DNA of 64,000 nt from Vibrio sp. SCSIO 43135 (GTDB lineage Bacteria; Pseudomonadota; Gammaproteobacteria; Enterobacterales; Vibrionaceae), in contig NZ_CP071859.1 of assembly GCF_023716665.1 (NCBI RefSeq), positions 1,364,001 through 1,428,000 on the forward strand, in the 5' to 3' direction. Each line of letters begins with the position of its first letter. The stretch's first letter is position 1. Under the pieces are notes generated by a model. That model was not told where the DNA came from. It made no database searches and saw only the letters and a list, made by a program, of their open reading frames with translations. This document shows, one piece after another, positions 43,425 through 52,332 of the stretch. Position numbers and translations under genes: made by a program.

Positions 43425-44294
43425 ATGAACCAGCATCACATATCAAGAATCAATGATGTGTTATTTCATATTCATCAAGACATTAGTAAAGAGTTACCAG
43501 CGAAAGAGTTGGCGAAAGTCGCTGCGTATTCGGAGCAGCATTTTCACCGTATCTTTAAACAGGTGGTGGGGGAGTCGATCCATCAGTATATTCGCCGAAC
43601 CAGAATGGAATATGCTGCAAATCAGTTAATGTTTGATACCAAAGCTTCGGTGTTAGATATAGCCAATAATTGTGGATTCAATTCATTGTCATCTTTTAGC
43701 CGAGCGTTTAAATCAACCTTTGACATGTCGCCCGGCGAGTGGCGTAAGCATGATTTGCAGATTTCTCACAAACCTTATCTGTACGATGAAGAGATCGCTC
43801 GGGGTTATGAAAGAGCGGCGAAAAAGACATTACCTCAACCTAAGATTGTTGAAGTGCCAAAGCGGATGGCTGCGTATGTTCGACACACGGGTTACAACCG
43901 TTCGATACGTAATGCTTGGTTGATCTTAAAAGCTTGGGCAAACAGTGAGAATCGAGACTTTTCGACTCAGTTCGGCTTGCACCATTCTAATCCTGCTTGG
44001 GTCGCGCTGGATAAGTGCCGATACGTGGCATGTATCGAGATTGCTCGCCCGCTTAAACTGCGTGGTGTGGTGAATCAAATGGTGATACCGGGAGGGTTGC
44101 ACGCTGTTTTTCGTTTACAAGGAGTATACGGAGAGTTGCTTCCTCAAATCAGCCAAGTGCTGGAAAAGTGGTTGCCTGAGTCAGGTTTCAAATTGCGCTC
44201 AACGCCGGCCTATGTGCATTATCACGACAACCATTTCGTCAACGATACTGAAGTGTTTGATTTGGACTTCTACTTGCCGATTGGTTTCTTCTAA
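43425..44294 (+). CDS. AraC-family regulator with GyrI-like effector domain
   Basis: 289 residues. N-terminal AraC double helix-turn-helix (residues about 5-105: SKELPAKELAKVAAYSEQHFHRIFKQ and VLDIANNCGFNSLSSFSRAFKSTFDMSPGEWRK), then a GyrI/SoxR-effector-like domain (about 135-289: AYVRHTGYNRSIRNAW... TEVFDLDFYLPI). This is the Rob/TetD-like arrangement that binds small hydrophobic ligands. A 14-bp direct repeat immediately upstream suggests autoregulation; the divergent aminotransferase may be another target. Confidence 0.93.
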   Translation: MNQHHISRINDVLFHIHQDISKELPAKELAKVAAYSEQHFHRIFKQVVGESIHQYIRRTRMEYAANQLMFDTKASVLDIANNCGFNSLSSFSRAFKSTFDMSPGEWRKHDLQISHKPYLYDEEIARGYERAAKKTLPQPKIVEVPKRMAAYVRHTGYNRSIRNAWLILKAWANSENRDFSTQFGLHHSNPAWVALDKCRYVACIEIARPLKLRGVVNQMVIPGGLHAVFRLQGVYGELLPQISQVLEKWLPESGFKLRSTPAYVHYHDNHFVNDTEVFDLDFYLPIGFF

Positions 44295-44307
44295 TATTAC
44301 CTATCAA

Positions 44308-44342
44308 ATAAAATCGCCAGCATTAAGCTGGCGATTTGAAAA
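44308..44342. terminator. Bidirectional terminator between AraC-type and fumC genes
   Basis: AAATCGCCAGC (44311-44321) / GCTGGCGATTT (44327-44337), 5-base loop; leftward reading ends in ATTTTATTTG. Confidence 0.8.
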
Positions 44343-44352
44343 TGGATTAAAG

Positions 44353-45738
44353 TTACTGAGCAAGCCCGCCTTTTGTTAACTTACTTGGGTCGAGAAGTTG
44401 TTCAAGCTGCTCACGACTTAAATCGGTTTCTTCCTCTGCAACATCGACAATAGCTCGGCCTTGCTTATAGGCTTTCTTAGCGATGTCAGCCGCTTTCAAA
44501 TAGCCAATCACTGGGTTAAGTGCTGTGACCAAAATTGGGTTCTTAGCTAACGCCACATCGAGGTTATCTTCCCGCACGATAAATGTTGCGATGGCTTTAT
44601 CAGCCATAGCAGTGGCACTGTTAGTCAGTAGCTCGATACTCTCTAACACATTGTGTGCGATAACAGGCAGCATAACGTTCAACTGGAAGTTACCGGATTG
44701 CCCTGCAACGGTAATTGTGGCGTCATTACCAATAACTTGGGCGGATGCCATGGCAACGGCTTCAGGGATAACGGGGTTTACCTTGCCAGGCATTATAGAA
44801 GAACCCGGCTGTAAGCCTTGCAGTTCAATTTCACCTAACCCAGCAAGAGGGCCTGAATTCATCCAACGCAGGTCATTGGCGATTTTCATGAGTGCGACAG
44901 CTGTGGTTTTTAGCTGACCGGAGAGAGCAACAATGGCGTCTTGACTGCTGAGGTTAAAGAAGAAATCTTCACTCGGTGTGAATTCAGTTCGAGTGACTTG
45001 CGACAAGTTATCTGCAAAGGCTTTTGCAAACCTTGGATCGGCATTTATCCCGGTACCAACCGCGGTTCCTCCTTGTGCCAGTGCTTTCACTGCCGACAAA
45101 CTGTGTTCAATTCCGCGAATCGCGTGCTCAATTTGAGACTGCCAACCGCGTAGCTCTTGGTTAAACGTAATTGGCATCGCGTCCATAAGATGGGTTCGGC
45201 CAGTTTTGACGAAGTGTCCCACTTCATCTCGTTTGTGGTTAAGTGCTTCGTTGAGGTGTGACAGGGCGGGCAGAAGTTTCTGTTCAACGCTCAATGCTGA
45301 GCTCACTTGAATTGCCGTTGGAATCACATCATTACTGCTTTGCCCCATGTTCACGTGATCGTTTGGGCTAACGTCATCCCCAAGTTTTTGGCTTGCTAGC
45401 GTTGCAATCACTTCGTTCGCATTCATGTTTGAACTGGTCCCAGAACCGGTTTGGAATACGTCGACAGGAAACTGGCCTAGGTGATGTCCCTCGATGATTT
45501 CATCAGCGGCTTGTTCAATTGCATTGGCAATATCCCCCTCAATGAGCCCGAGTTGAGCGTTGGTTTGCGCTGCGGTTTGCTTTATGTATGCCAATGCCTG
45601 AATGAAACTTACTGGCATGGTGTGTGAGCTGAAATGGAAGTTGTCGACCGCACGTTGGGTCTGAGCTTGGTAAAGGGCATCTTTTGGGACGTGTACTTCT
45701 CCCATACTGTCTTTTTCGATTCTAAATTGTTGAGTCAT
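44353..45738 (-). CDS. fumC: Class II (iron-free) fumarate hydratase
   Basis: 461 residues. The superfamily signature GSSIMPGKVNPV carries the catalytic serine loop; GRTHLMDAMP holds the partner histidine, and TGSGTSSNMNANEV the first conserved block. It interconverts fumarate and malate without an Fe-S cluster. It follows the FagA-like gene, which has a perfect Fur box upstream. Low iron should therefore raise FumC as a substitute for Fe-S fumarases. Confidence 0.96.
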   Translation of the reverse strand: MTQQFRIEKDSMGEVHVPKDALYQAQTQRAVDNFHFSSHTMPVSFIQALAYIKQTAAQTNAQLGLIEGDIANAIEQAADEIIEGHHLGQFPVDVFQTGSGTSSNMNANEVIATLASQKLGDDVSPNDHVNMGQSSNDVIPTAIQVSSALSVEQKLLPALSHLNEALNHKRDEVGHFVKTGRTHLMDAMPITFNQELRGWQSQIEHAIRGIEHSLSAVKALAQGGTAVGTGINADPRFAKAFADNLSQVTRTEFTPSEDFFFNLSSQDAIVALSGQLKTTAVALMKIANDLRWMNSGPLAGLGEIELQGLQPGSSIMPGKVNPVIPEAVAMASAQVIGNDATITVAGQSGNFQLNVMLPVIAHNVLESIELLTNSATAMADKAIATFIVREDNLDVALAKNPILVTALNPVIGYLKAADIAKKAYKQGRAIVDVAEEETDLSREQLEQLLDPSKLTKGGLAQ

Positions 45739-45767
45739 GAGGTCATCCTCTTGGGCTTATGCTTATT

Positions 45768-46145
45768 TTAATAGGGCGCTTTGATGCGCTGTAATTGTAG
45801 TTGTAGGGGTAAAAATTTGGCGTCACCATCCTCTTGCTGGTAATAGTGGCGTTTTAAACACATCAATGGCGTATATACAGAATCAAGGCAGACACGTCGA
45901 AAGGTGTGGCTTCGCTTAGGATCTTGAATCGCGTCGAGAAGGTGAAAATACACCTGCCTCAGGTACAACTCACACAGTAAAGGACTTTCGTGTTCCGCAC
46001 CTGTCTCATACAACGACGACAACATCATTCCACTGTGTATGTAATCGTAGATCACATCAGGTTCAAAACCTCTTTCTAGGTACTGGTAGAGAAAGCGATC
46101 CTGAGCTTTGAAATACAAGTTGTAGAGTTGCTGTTGGCAGTCCAT
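45768..46145 (-). CDS. FagA-like small protein upstream of fumC
   Basis: 125 residues, helical, cytoplasmic, acidic N-terminal part and basic C-terminus (RRVCLDSVYTPLMCLKRHYYQQ). Its place between a Fur box and fumC matches fagA in the Pseudomonas fagA-fumC-orf-sodA operon; the link is by position and size, because I cannot align the sequences. It ends 29 bases before fumC. Function unknown; expected to be expressed only in iron starvation. Confidence 0.65.
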   Translation of the reverse strand: MDCQQQLYNLYFKAQDRFLYQYLERGFEPDVIYDYIHSGMMLSSLYETGAEHESPLLCELYLRQVYFHLLDAIQDPKRSHTFRRVCLDSVYTPLMCLKRHYYQQEDGDAKFLPLQLQLQRIKAPY

Positions 46146-46173
46146 AAGTGAAACCTAGATGTATTTAATTTGT

Positions 46174-46192
46174 AATGATAATTATTATCATT
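46174..46192. promoter_or_regulatory. Perfect 19-bp Fur box
   Basis: AATGATAATTATTATCATT is a perfect palindrome about its centre and contains TGATAAT-T-ATTATCA, an exact match to the 7-1-7 Fur model. It lies 29-47 bases upstream of the FagA-like start. Confidence 0.92.
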
Positions 46193-46415
46193 TAATTATC
46201 GCCAACACAATACGTTCGAGTGGCAAGAGCGAGAAAAGTGGTAAATCTGTTCAATCTAAAGCGATTTCTGTAGCGGAATGGATAAATCTTGTTGAATTGT
46301 GGAATTTTGTGGCAGAGCGACCACACTTATTAACAAAACACGCAATAGATAATTGCACGCCTTGTAATCAAGGCACTCAACTTATTGAGGCAACGTTAAT
46401 AACAAGGATGACACG

Positions 46416-48326
46416 ATGAGAAACTTAGGATTCAGGAAACTATTGCTGATCGCCATCATAGGTTTGGTGGTGGCATCAGTATCGGTGTCGGGTTACGTCG
46501 CTTACATCAAAGAAAAAGAAACTATGGTCGAGTTAATCACTAAGGCCAATCAAGATTATGTGAAAAACAAAGCCGAGCAAATCGCGAGCCAGCTGAATGA
46601 GAAAGTCCAAGGGTTAGATAAGCTCGGTGGGCAGTTCGACAATAAACCCATGTTGGGTACTGCCGACGACTTCATTGAGTGGACGCATATCTTTTCTAAA
46701 GCGATGAACTTAAACAGTTCAGTCGTCGCATTCACTAATGGGGACGCCTACTGGAACCAAACCGCGAAGACTTGGCCGAACCACAAATATAATGGTGATG
46801 TGACGACTCGGAGCTGGTACCAATTAGGGCGACAAAGTCCATCCGCTGCAATGACTGAACCGTATCTGTCTAGCGATGGGGATGTCTATTGGGTTTCTAT
46901 TGTGCGTAAAACCATGAGCGGCATGATTTCCGTCGACATGCAGTTAGATTTCCTCAACGAAGTAGTGAAGAGTGCTAACGAGATCCCCGGTGCAGTTGCG
47001 ATTATTTTGAATCATGACAAAACGGTATTGGCCTATTCCGATGAAGGTGTGAAAGCAGGGGAGAAAACGGATAGCTACCCTTGGTTAAATGACGTCGCTA
47101 ACATTGCATTAGGTGATGTTGATGTAGTGTTTGATGGGTATCTTGGTGACAAAGAGAAACTGTATTTCTCCCACCAAATCAGTGTTGGTAGCAAGAAATG
47201 GTATGTGGTTATTGGTTTAGAGAAAGACGTTGTGTTTGCTGCGTTAAGTTCTGCCAAACAAGCCGCTATTACAACGGCTCTTATCGCGACCATTATCAGT
47301 AGTATCCTTGCTGTTGCCATTCTTAATGTGCTGTACCGACCAATTCTAGTATTGAAAGAGACTATTTCGGGTCTAAGCCAAGGCGATGGCGATTTAACGC
47401 AGCGTATAGAAGTAAAAACCAAAGATGACTTAGGTGATATTTCAGAAGGGGTGAATGCGTTTATTGTCAACCTTCAAGCAATGATGCTGGAGATTCGTGA
47501 AGTGACGGATCATCTCAATGAAAACGTCTATCGGATGAAAGACCAAAGCCAGAGAAACAGCGATATTTTACAAAACCATGTGCAAGAAACCGAGCAAGTC
47601 GTTACGGCGATAGAGGAAATGAACTCGACCGCGGAATCGATGGCAACGGATGCGGCAAATACCGCAGATTTAACCCATCAAGCGAATGAGGCAAGTGCAA
47701 CCTCTAAACACACTGTGACTCAAGCGCAAAACAATGTCCAAGAACTGGTGAACGATGTGAGTACCGCTTCGGACAACGTAAATAATATGGCATCTGAGAC
47801 TGAGGGCATTAATACCATTTTGAGTGTGATTGGCGATATCGCAGAGCAAACTAATCTATTGGCACTTAACGCCGCGATAGAAGCTGCGCGCGCTGGTGAG
47901 CAGGGGCGTGGCTTTGCGGTGGTGGCTGATGAGGTTCGTAACTTAGCAAGTCGCACCAAAACCAGCACCGAAGAGATTGAACAAGCGCTGCAGAGCTTAC
48001 TGCGTGGAAGCCAATCTGTAGTTGATTCCATGGATTCGACCAAACAGAAATGTGCGCAAACCGCGGACGGTGCAGGTGAAGTGGCTACTAGCTTGGATGT
48101 TATGACGCAGTTCGTGACTGAAATTAACGATCTCAGCACTCAAATAGCGACAGCGGCAGAAGAACAAAGCAGTGTGACACAAGAGCTCAGCCGGAACATG
48201 ACGGCGATAAACGACATTGTCGGAGAGTTAGACAGTAACGGCCAACAGGCCTTGGAAGAAGCGAATAATATTTCAGAAATGAACCAGAAACTGACCAGTA
48301 TAGTAGGGCGGTTTAAACTGTCTTAA
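46416..48326 (+). CDS. Methyl-accepting chemotaxis protein with dCache sensor
   Basis: 636 residues. Helix 1 at about 9-29, periplasmic double-Cache domain about 35-270 ([30 protein letters not shown] are typical dCache_1 ligand-pocket sequences), helix 2 about 280-302, HAMP about 303-355, and a signalling domain with the hairpin tip [25 protein letters not shown] precedes the ATG. dCache_1 receptors most often sense amino acids or other small metabolites. Transcribed alone and closed by a terminator. Confidence 0.95.
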   Translation: MRNLGFRKLLLIAIIGLVVASVSVSGYVAYIKEKETMVELITKANQDYVKNKAEQIASQLNEKVQGLDKLGGQFDNKPMLGTADDFIEWTHIFSKAMNLNSSVVAFTNGDAYWNQTAKTWPNHKYNGDVTTRSWYQLGRQSPSAAMTEPYLSSDGDVYWVSIVRKTMSGMISVDMQLDFLNEVVKSANEIPGAVAIILNHDKTVLAYSDEGVKAGEKTDSYPWLNDVANIALGDVDVVFDGYLGDKEKLYFSHQISVGSKKWYVVIGLEKDVVFAALSSAKQAAITTALIATIISSILAVAILNVLYRPILVLKETISGLSQGDGDLTQRIEVKTKDDLGDISEGVNAFIVNLQAMMLEIREVTDHLNENVYRMKDQSQRNSDILQNHVQETEQVVTAIEEMNSTAESMATDAANTADLTHQANEASATSKHTVTQAQNNVQELVNDVSTASDNVNNMASETEGINTILSVIGDIAEQTNLLALNAAIEAARAGEQGRGFAVVADEVRNLASRTKTSTEEIEQALQSLLRGSQSVVDSMDSTKQKCAQTADGAGEVATSLDVMTQFVTEINDLSTQIATAAEEQSSVTQELSRNMTAINDIVGELDSNGQQALEEANNISEMNQKLTSIVGRFKLS

Positions 48327-48337
48327 ACAGTAAAATA

Positions 48338-48378
48338 CGAAAAAGCCCTCAAGCTACGTTAGCTTGAGGGCTTTTTAA
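48338..48378. terminator. Bidirectional terminator after the chemoreceptor gene
   Basis: Long stem AAAAAGCCCTCAAGCTA (48340-48356) / TAGCTTGAGGGCTTTTT (48360-48376) with a 3-base loop, shared by convergent genes. Confidence 0.92.
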
Positions 48379-48389
48379 TTAGGTAAGGT

Positions 48390-49808
48390 TTATAGGGTAT
48401 TTTTGAAAATCTTACCGTCTTTCATGATGAGATCCATTTCAGTTAGGTGAGAACCGTCTGGTTTGGCATCGTTGGTTAGCCATGTCTTACGACCACCGAT
48501 TAGCGTGATGTCTTCTAGCGGGTTACCGTCAATCAGAAGGATATCGGCGTACGCGCCAACCTCTATTACACCAATCTTGCCGTCTGAGTACGGGTTGATC
48601 CAATCTTCCATCAGCTCTGCGGAAATACGACCGCCAGTCGACGTCATGGCGCGAAGTGCTGAGAAGTTGCCGAAGAATTTCGCATTTAAATAGATTTCAT
48701 GAGAAATCTGCTTGGCACACATATCGGCGTAACCCACACAATCGGTGTTAAATGCACGGTAGTCTGGGTCGAGCTTTTGAATATTTTCGACGTAACTACC
48801 AAATGCTGCTTGTGCTGACTCTAGCTTCTTCTGAATACTTGGGTCTTGAACCACTGGGATTTTTGCGAGCTCAGGAGAAAACGCCGTTAAGTTTGTCACT
48901 AGGAAAGCGCCATTTTCTTTAAACTTCTTATGGTGGTTCTCGTTGAACATGAAACCATGCTCAATAGACTTCACTCCGGTATCTAGAGCTTGGTGAAGTG
49001 CTTTATCAGAATAAGCGTGCGTAGCAACATAAGAACCGTACGTCTCAGCAATGTCGACCGCTGCTTTCAGCTCTTCATCAAGTAAGGACTGGTACTGCCA
49101 TGGGTCAAATTTAGACGACACACCACCAGACTGAAATACTTTGGTAAATTGTCCACCTTGGCGATAGTTGTAACGAGCTTGCTCATGAATTTCAGCAACG
49201 CCAGCAGGGGTCGACATAATGTTGAGTAGCTCTAGGTTTTGAGGGGAATCGCTCAAACGGCGAGACTGTAGACCTACATCTGAGTGTCCGCCTACAGGAG
49301 CGATAGGTGCACCTGATACGTATGTGCGAGGGAAATCAATTTTGCCTTGTTTCTCTAATTCAGTCCAAACACCGTCTGCACCACCAACGTCGCGAATAGT
49401 ACCGAAGCCTAGATCCAGATACATTTCGCCAAAACCTTGGGCGTGAACCGCAATTTCAGACCAGCGCATATCGTTAGTGCCTAACAAACCTTTAGGCAGA
49501 GTTAAGTGCATGTGTGCTTCCACCAAGGCAGGCATTAGGGTACGGCCTTCACCATCAATCACCTTAGCGTCTTTCGGTACGTCGGATACTCCTTTGCTAA
49601 TTGCGGTTATTTTGTTTCCTGTTACGACGACAGAATGATTTTGATACAGCTTATTCTCAGTTCCGTTGAAAATATTCACATTCTTAAACACGATAACTTG
49701 TGGCGCTTCAATAGCAGTAGGTGCTGCCTCTTGAACAGGTGCTGGTGCGGCAAACGCGCAAGCAGCAGTGAACGCTAAAGATGTGGCAATCAGTGTTTTC
49801 TTGAACAT
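48390..49808 (-). CDS. Exported metal-dependent amidohydrolase
   Basis: 472 residues with a signal peptide (residues 1-20, ending AFAAPAP). Amidohydrolase-fold markers: VEAHMHL (HxH metal ligands), THAYSDKAL and KSIEHGFMF (further histidines), and the final ADILLIDGNPLEDI strand of the composite beta-domain. It resembles the Xaa-Pro dipeptidase/imidazolonepropionase-like periplasmic group, acting on cyclic amides or dipeptides. AAGAGAG precedes the ATG. Substrate unknown. Confidence 0.92.
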   Translation of the reverse strand: MFKKTLIATSLAFTAACAFAAPAPVQEAAPTAIEAPQVIVFKNVNIFNGTENKLYQNHSVVVTGNKITAISKGVSDVPKDAKVIDGEGRTLMPALVEAHMHLTLPKGLLGTNDMRWSEIAVHAQGFGEMYLDLGFGTIRDVGGADGVWTELEKQGKIDFPRTYVSGAPIAPVGGHSDVGLQSRRLSDSPQNLELLNIMSTPAGVAEIHEQARYNYRQGGQFTKVFQSGGVSSKFDPWQYQSLLDEELKAAVDIAETYGSYVATHAYSDKALHQALDTGVKSIEHGFMFNENHHKKFKENGAFLVTNLTAFSPELAKIPVVQDPSIQKKLESAQAAFGSYVENIQKLDPDYRAFNTDCVGYADMCAKQISHEIYLNAKFFGNFSALRAMTSTGGRISAELMEDWINPYSDGKIGVIEVGAYADILLIDGNPLEDITLIGGRKTWLTNDAKPDGSHLTEMDLIMKDGKIFKNTL

Positions 49809-50007
49809 AAAGTACTCTCTTAGTTAGTAGTGGTGTTCTGAAATCTGGTGCCATAGTAGCTATTTAGATAATCAGTTAATTGCCATTTAGTGACATTTGG
49901 TTTGCAAAGTGTGCTTGCTACAACTGCTGCTATGAGTAGCCACTAGAATGAAATGTTTTAATATGGTCGCTATGCTTATCTATGTGTTCCAGTTGCTCGG
50001 ATATCAC

Positions 50008-50799
50008 ATGAGAGTTCTTTTTTACTTGTTAGCATTGGCATTTCCCTTTACTAGTTTTTCGTCAGACCAGGTGATACCTGTGACCATTTATTCGGATGAT
50101 GGCTATCCACCGTTCAGCTACAGTGTTCAGGGAAAAGCGGCAGGTATCTATCCAGATATCGTGCGTGAAGTGGCCTCCGCCATACCGGAGTTTGAGGTAA
50201 CTATTAAGCCGATTCCTTGGCGTCGAGGTTTAATGTTGCTCGAGAACGGGCAGGGCTTTGCTTTGCTGCCACCTTATTCTTTCCCTAAGAAGAGGCCTTA
50301 TATCGCTCCGTATTCTCAGCCTATTCTTGCCGAAGCCGTAGTGGTGTACTGTCACCAACAAGTTTCGGAAAAACTGAGTAAGCCACTTGATTGGCCAAGT
50401 AGTTTCGAAGGACTAAGAATAGGAATTAACAGTGGTTACGGTTTGGGGGGAAAGGCATTCTGGAAGATGGTACAAGACGGCAAAATAAAAATCAGAGAAG
50501 CAAAAGACACCAAAGCCAATTTATTAATGCTCGAAGCTAGGCGCAGCGACTGCTATTTACATGTGGATTTATCCGTGAAATGGGTGATGAAGCAGATCAT
50601 CGTTCAAGATGAATTGAACAGTGCGAGTTGGTTAGTCGCTGCCATGGAAGTGGATTCGCAACACGGGTATTTGGGTTACACCGCGATAGCGGAGAATTAC
50701 CCGTACAAGCAGGCATTCATTGAAAGGTTTAACCAAGTTCTTCTTGAGCAGCAACAAAATGGCGTGGTAGAAAAAATAGTTGGTACTTATTTGAATTAG
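50008..50799 (+). CDS. Periplasmic solute-binding protein (SBP_bac_3-like)
   Basis: 263 residues from ATG 50008, which begins a normal signal peptide (MRVLFYLLALAFPFTSFS); the frame opens 20 codons earlier. The mature part has the amino-acid-binding-protein start VTIYSDDGYPPFSYSVQGKAAGIYPDIV and a second lobe with LRIGINSGYGLGG. Vibrios carry many such orphan proteins without adjacent permeases. It could supply a distant ABC importer or act as a sensor partner. None of its neighbours helps. Confidence 0.85.
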   Translation: MRVLFYLLALAFPFTSFSSDQVIPVTIYSDDGYPPFSYSVQGKAAGIYPDIVREVASAIPEFEVTIKPIPWRRGLMLLENGQGFALLPPYSFPKKRPYIAPYSQPILAEAVVVYCHQQVSEKLSKPLDWPSSFEGLRIGINSGYGLGGKAFWKMVQDGKIKIREAKDTKANLLMLEARRSDCYLHVDLSVKWVMKQIIVQDELNSASWLVAAMEVDSQHGYLGYTAIAENYPYKQAFIERFNQVLLEQQQNGVVEKIVGTYLN

Positions 50800-50969
50800 T
50801 CATTAGAACTCATAAAGAAGGTTACTGAGTTCTAATGACGGATATTAATTGACTATTGTACTTTATAGCGATTCAGTTTTAGTTGAAATCAAGTCAATGA
50901 ATAACCTTGAGACTTATTTACTTAACTATATTAGTTCAGACTAGATCTGACACTTCAATTTGAAAAGAA

Positions 50970-51033
50970 GAGAGTTACCCACTTTGATTAAAGGTGCTTA
51001 GTCATCAATCAAAGACAATAAGAGGTAACTCTC
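50970..51033. repeat. Long imperfect hairpin beside a redoxin remnant
   Basis: GAGAGTTACC (50970-50979) is the exact inverse of GGTAACTCTC (51024-51033). Inside, CTTTGATT (50982-50989) pairs with AATCAAAG (51006-51013). The element abuts the decayed redoxin copy. It looks like a MITE or insertion-sequence end, but no transposase is present. The rest of the 50800-51344 gap before it holds nothing recognisable. Confidence 0.55.
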
Positions 51034-51244
51034 ATGCTCATTCACGACAAATAAGCCAGTTTCTAAGTCTCAATCTCGTGGAGGTATTTGGTACAAAGTG
51101 GGCAGTGTTTACCACGATAAACAAACTTCGTTTGCCAGGCAGTTCCTACCTGAGACTGACCTAATGTAACTTTTTTCCATTGAGTTTTGTCGCTTCCAAT
51201 TGAGGGAAGATATCACCTGCTTTGAGTTTTTGTGAGTATGTCAT
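51034..51244 (-). pseudogene. Redoxin (AhpC/TSA-like) remnant, N-terminal part
   Basis: Read leftward from ATG 51244 (GAGGG upstream): MTYSQKLKAGDIFPQLEA, then a frameshift after NGKK, then in another frame VTLGQSQVGTAW...HCPLCTKYLHEIET and a stop; the sequence then jumps to GLFVVNEH in a different frame. It has therefore lost about 70 internal codons plus the C-terminus. The CPLC motif marks a peroxiredoxin-like fold. An upstream open frame (…LMNIMLLRVPR) ends in an ATGA overlap with its start, so the tail of a coupled partner gene is also left. Confidence 0.8.
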
Positions 51245-51344
51245 CTCGGCACCCTCAGCAACATTATGTTCATCAGAGTTACCAGTGCAGCTAAGTTCAA
51301 GCGACCTATAGCGCGTTCAAAGTACTCGTAATTGAACAGATAGA

Positions 51345-52229
51345 TTATATTTTACTGACCGTATTAATTCTCTCTATCAGCCACTTAATATCAGGAGTTT
51401 CCCCAGCTCTGTCCCAAATGAGATAGTTACTAATAGGTTGATAACGAAATTCTAGTTTAGTGTGACCGATAGGAAAAATATTAGAGTATTGATCTATTAA
51501 CTTTGTAGGTAAAACTGCTACGAGATCTGTTTTCGAAATAATGGCTATGATCGAGAGAAGTGAGTCGCCAACGAATTGAGTTTGTCGACTAGGGATTGGC
51601 GTTTGAGAGAACTCGCGTATGTGCATTTTGCTCTTATTTAGAGTTGCGTGTTTGAGAGATAGATACTCGTTTTGACTTACTGTTTTCTTCTTTAATATCG
51701 GGTGGTTAATGTTCGCTGCGAGTGCAACTTGAATCCTTTCCAGTTCCATGCTGTTTAAACTAGGGTCGGTGCTAGGCCTTGGGCTTATTACGCAATCCAA
51801 GCGTTTCGATTTTAGTACATCTCGAATACTTTTTTCTCCCTCTGATATTTGTTCATAAATACAGCATGTTAGCTCGGGTGAGCTCTCGTTGTGAAAAAAC
51901 TGTACTAAAGGTAGAGCGTAGTATTCAGGGCAAGCGATATTGAAGGTTCTTTTTGTAGTTTTGGCGTCAAAGTGTTTGAGATTGGTTAGTTCATTTTGAA
52001 GTGAACATAGTTTGGGGGAAATTGTTTTGTATATTCTTTCTGCATCATTGGTTGGCTGGATCCCTCGCCCTTTCTTACTAAATAACGGCATACCATAGAA
52101 TTCGCTGATGCATCTGAGGTGATTCCTTAGTGTGGATTGTTTGATGTTTAGCCGCTCAGCAGCTTTTTGCATGCTGCTTTCTTCGAATGTAACTAAGAAA
52201 GATTGTACGTGGTGTAGGTCTGGAAACAT
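51345..52229 (-). CDS. LysR-family transcriptional regulator
   Basis: 294 residues. Winged helix at about residues 1-62 (FLVTFEESSMQKAAERLNIKQSTLRNHLRCISEFYGMPLFSKKGRGIQPT) and a substrate-binding domain after it. The DNA-binding wing has diverged from the other LysR proteins here, and the gene is visibly richer in A+T, suggesting recent acquisition. Divergent from the DUF1254 gene 103 bases away, its likely target. Its stop abuts the redoxin remnant region. Confidence 0.9.
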   Translation of the reverse strand: MFPDLHHVQSFLVTFEESSMQKAAERLNIKQSTLRNHLRCISEFYGMPLFSKKGRGIQPTNDAERIYKTISPKLCSLQNELTNLKHFDAKTTKRTFNIACPEYYALPLVQFFHNESSPELTCCIYEQISEGEKSIRDVLKSKRLDCVISPRPSTDPSLNSMELERIQVALAANINHPILKKKTVSQNEYLSLKHATLNKSKMHIREFSQTPIPSRQTQFVGDSLLSIIAIISKTDLVAVLPTKLIDQYSNIFPIGHTKLEFRYQPISNYLIWDRAGETPDIKWLIERINTVSKI

Positions 52230-52332
52230 TTCAATAGTGTCAGTTAGGGGTTAGTAATAAAGGCCTAAAGTGGCCTTTGTTTGTTGTTATAAGGCTAGGA
52301 TAATGTTCTCACAATTTCAAAGAGGAATAAAA

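Noticed and set aside
46159..46419. 86-codon plus-strand frame upstream of the chemoreceptor gene
   Set aside because: It runs through the Fur box and promoter region, has no ribosome site and no protein-like composition, and overlaps the chemoreceptor start.
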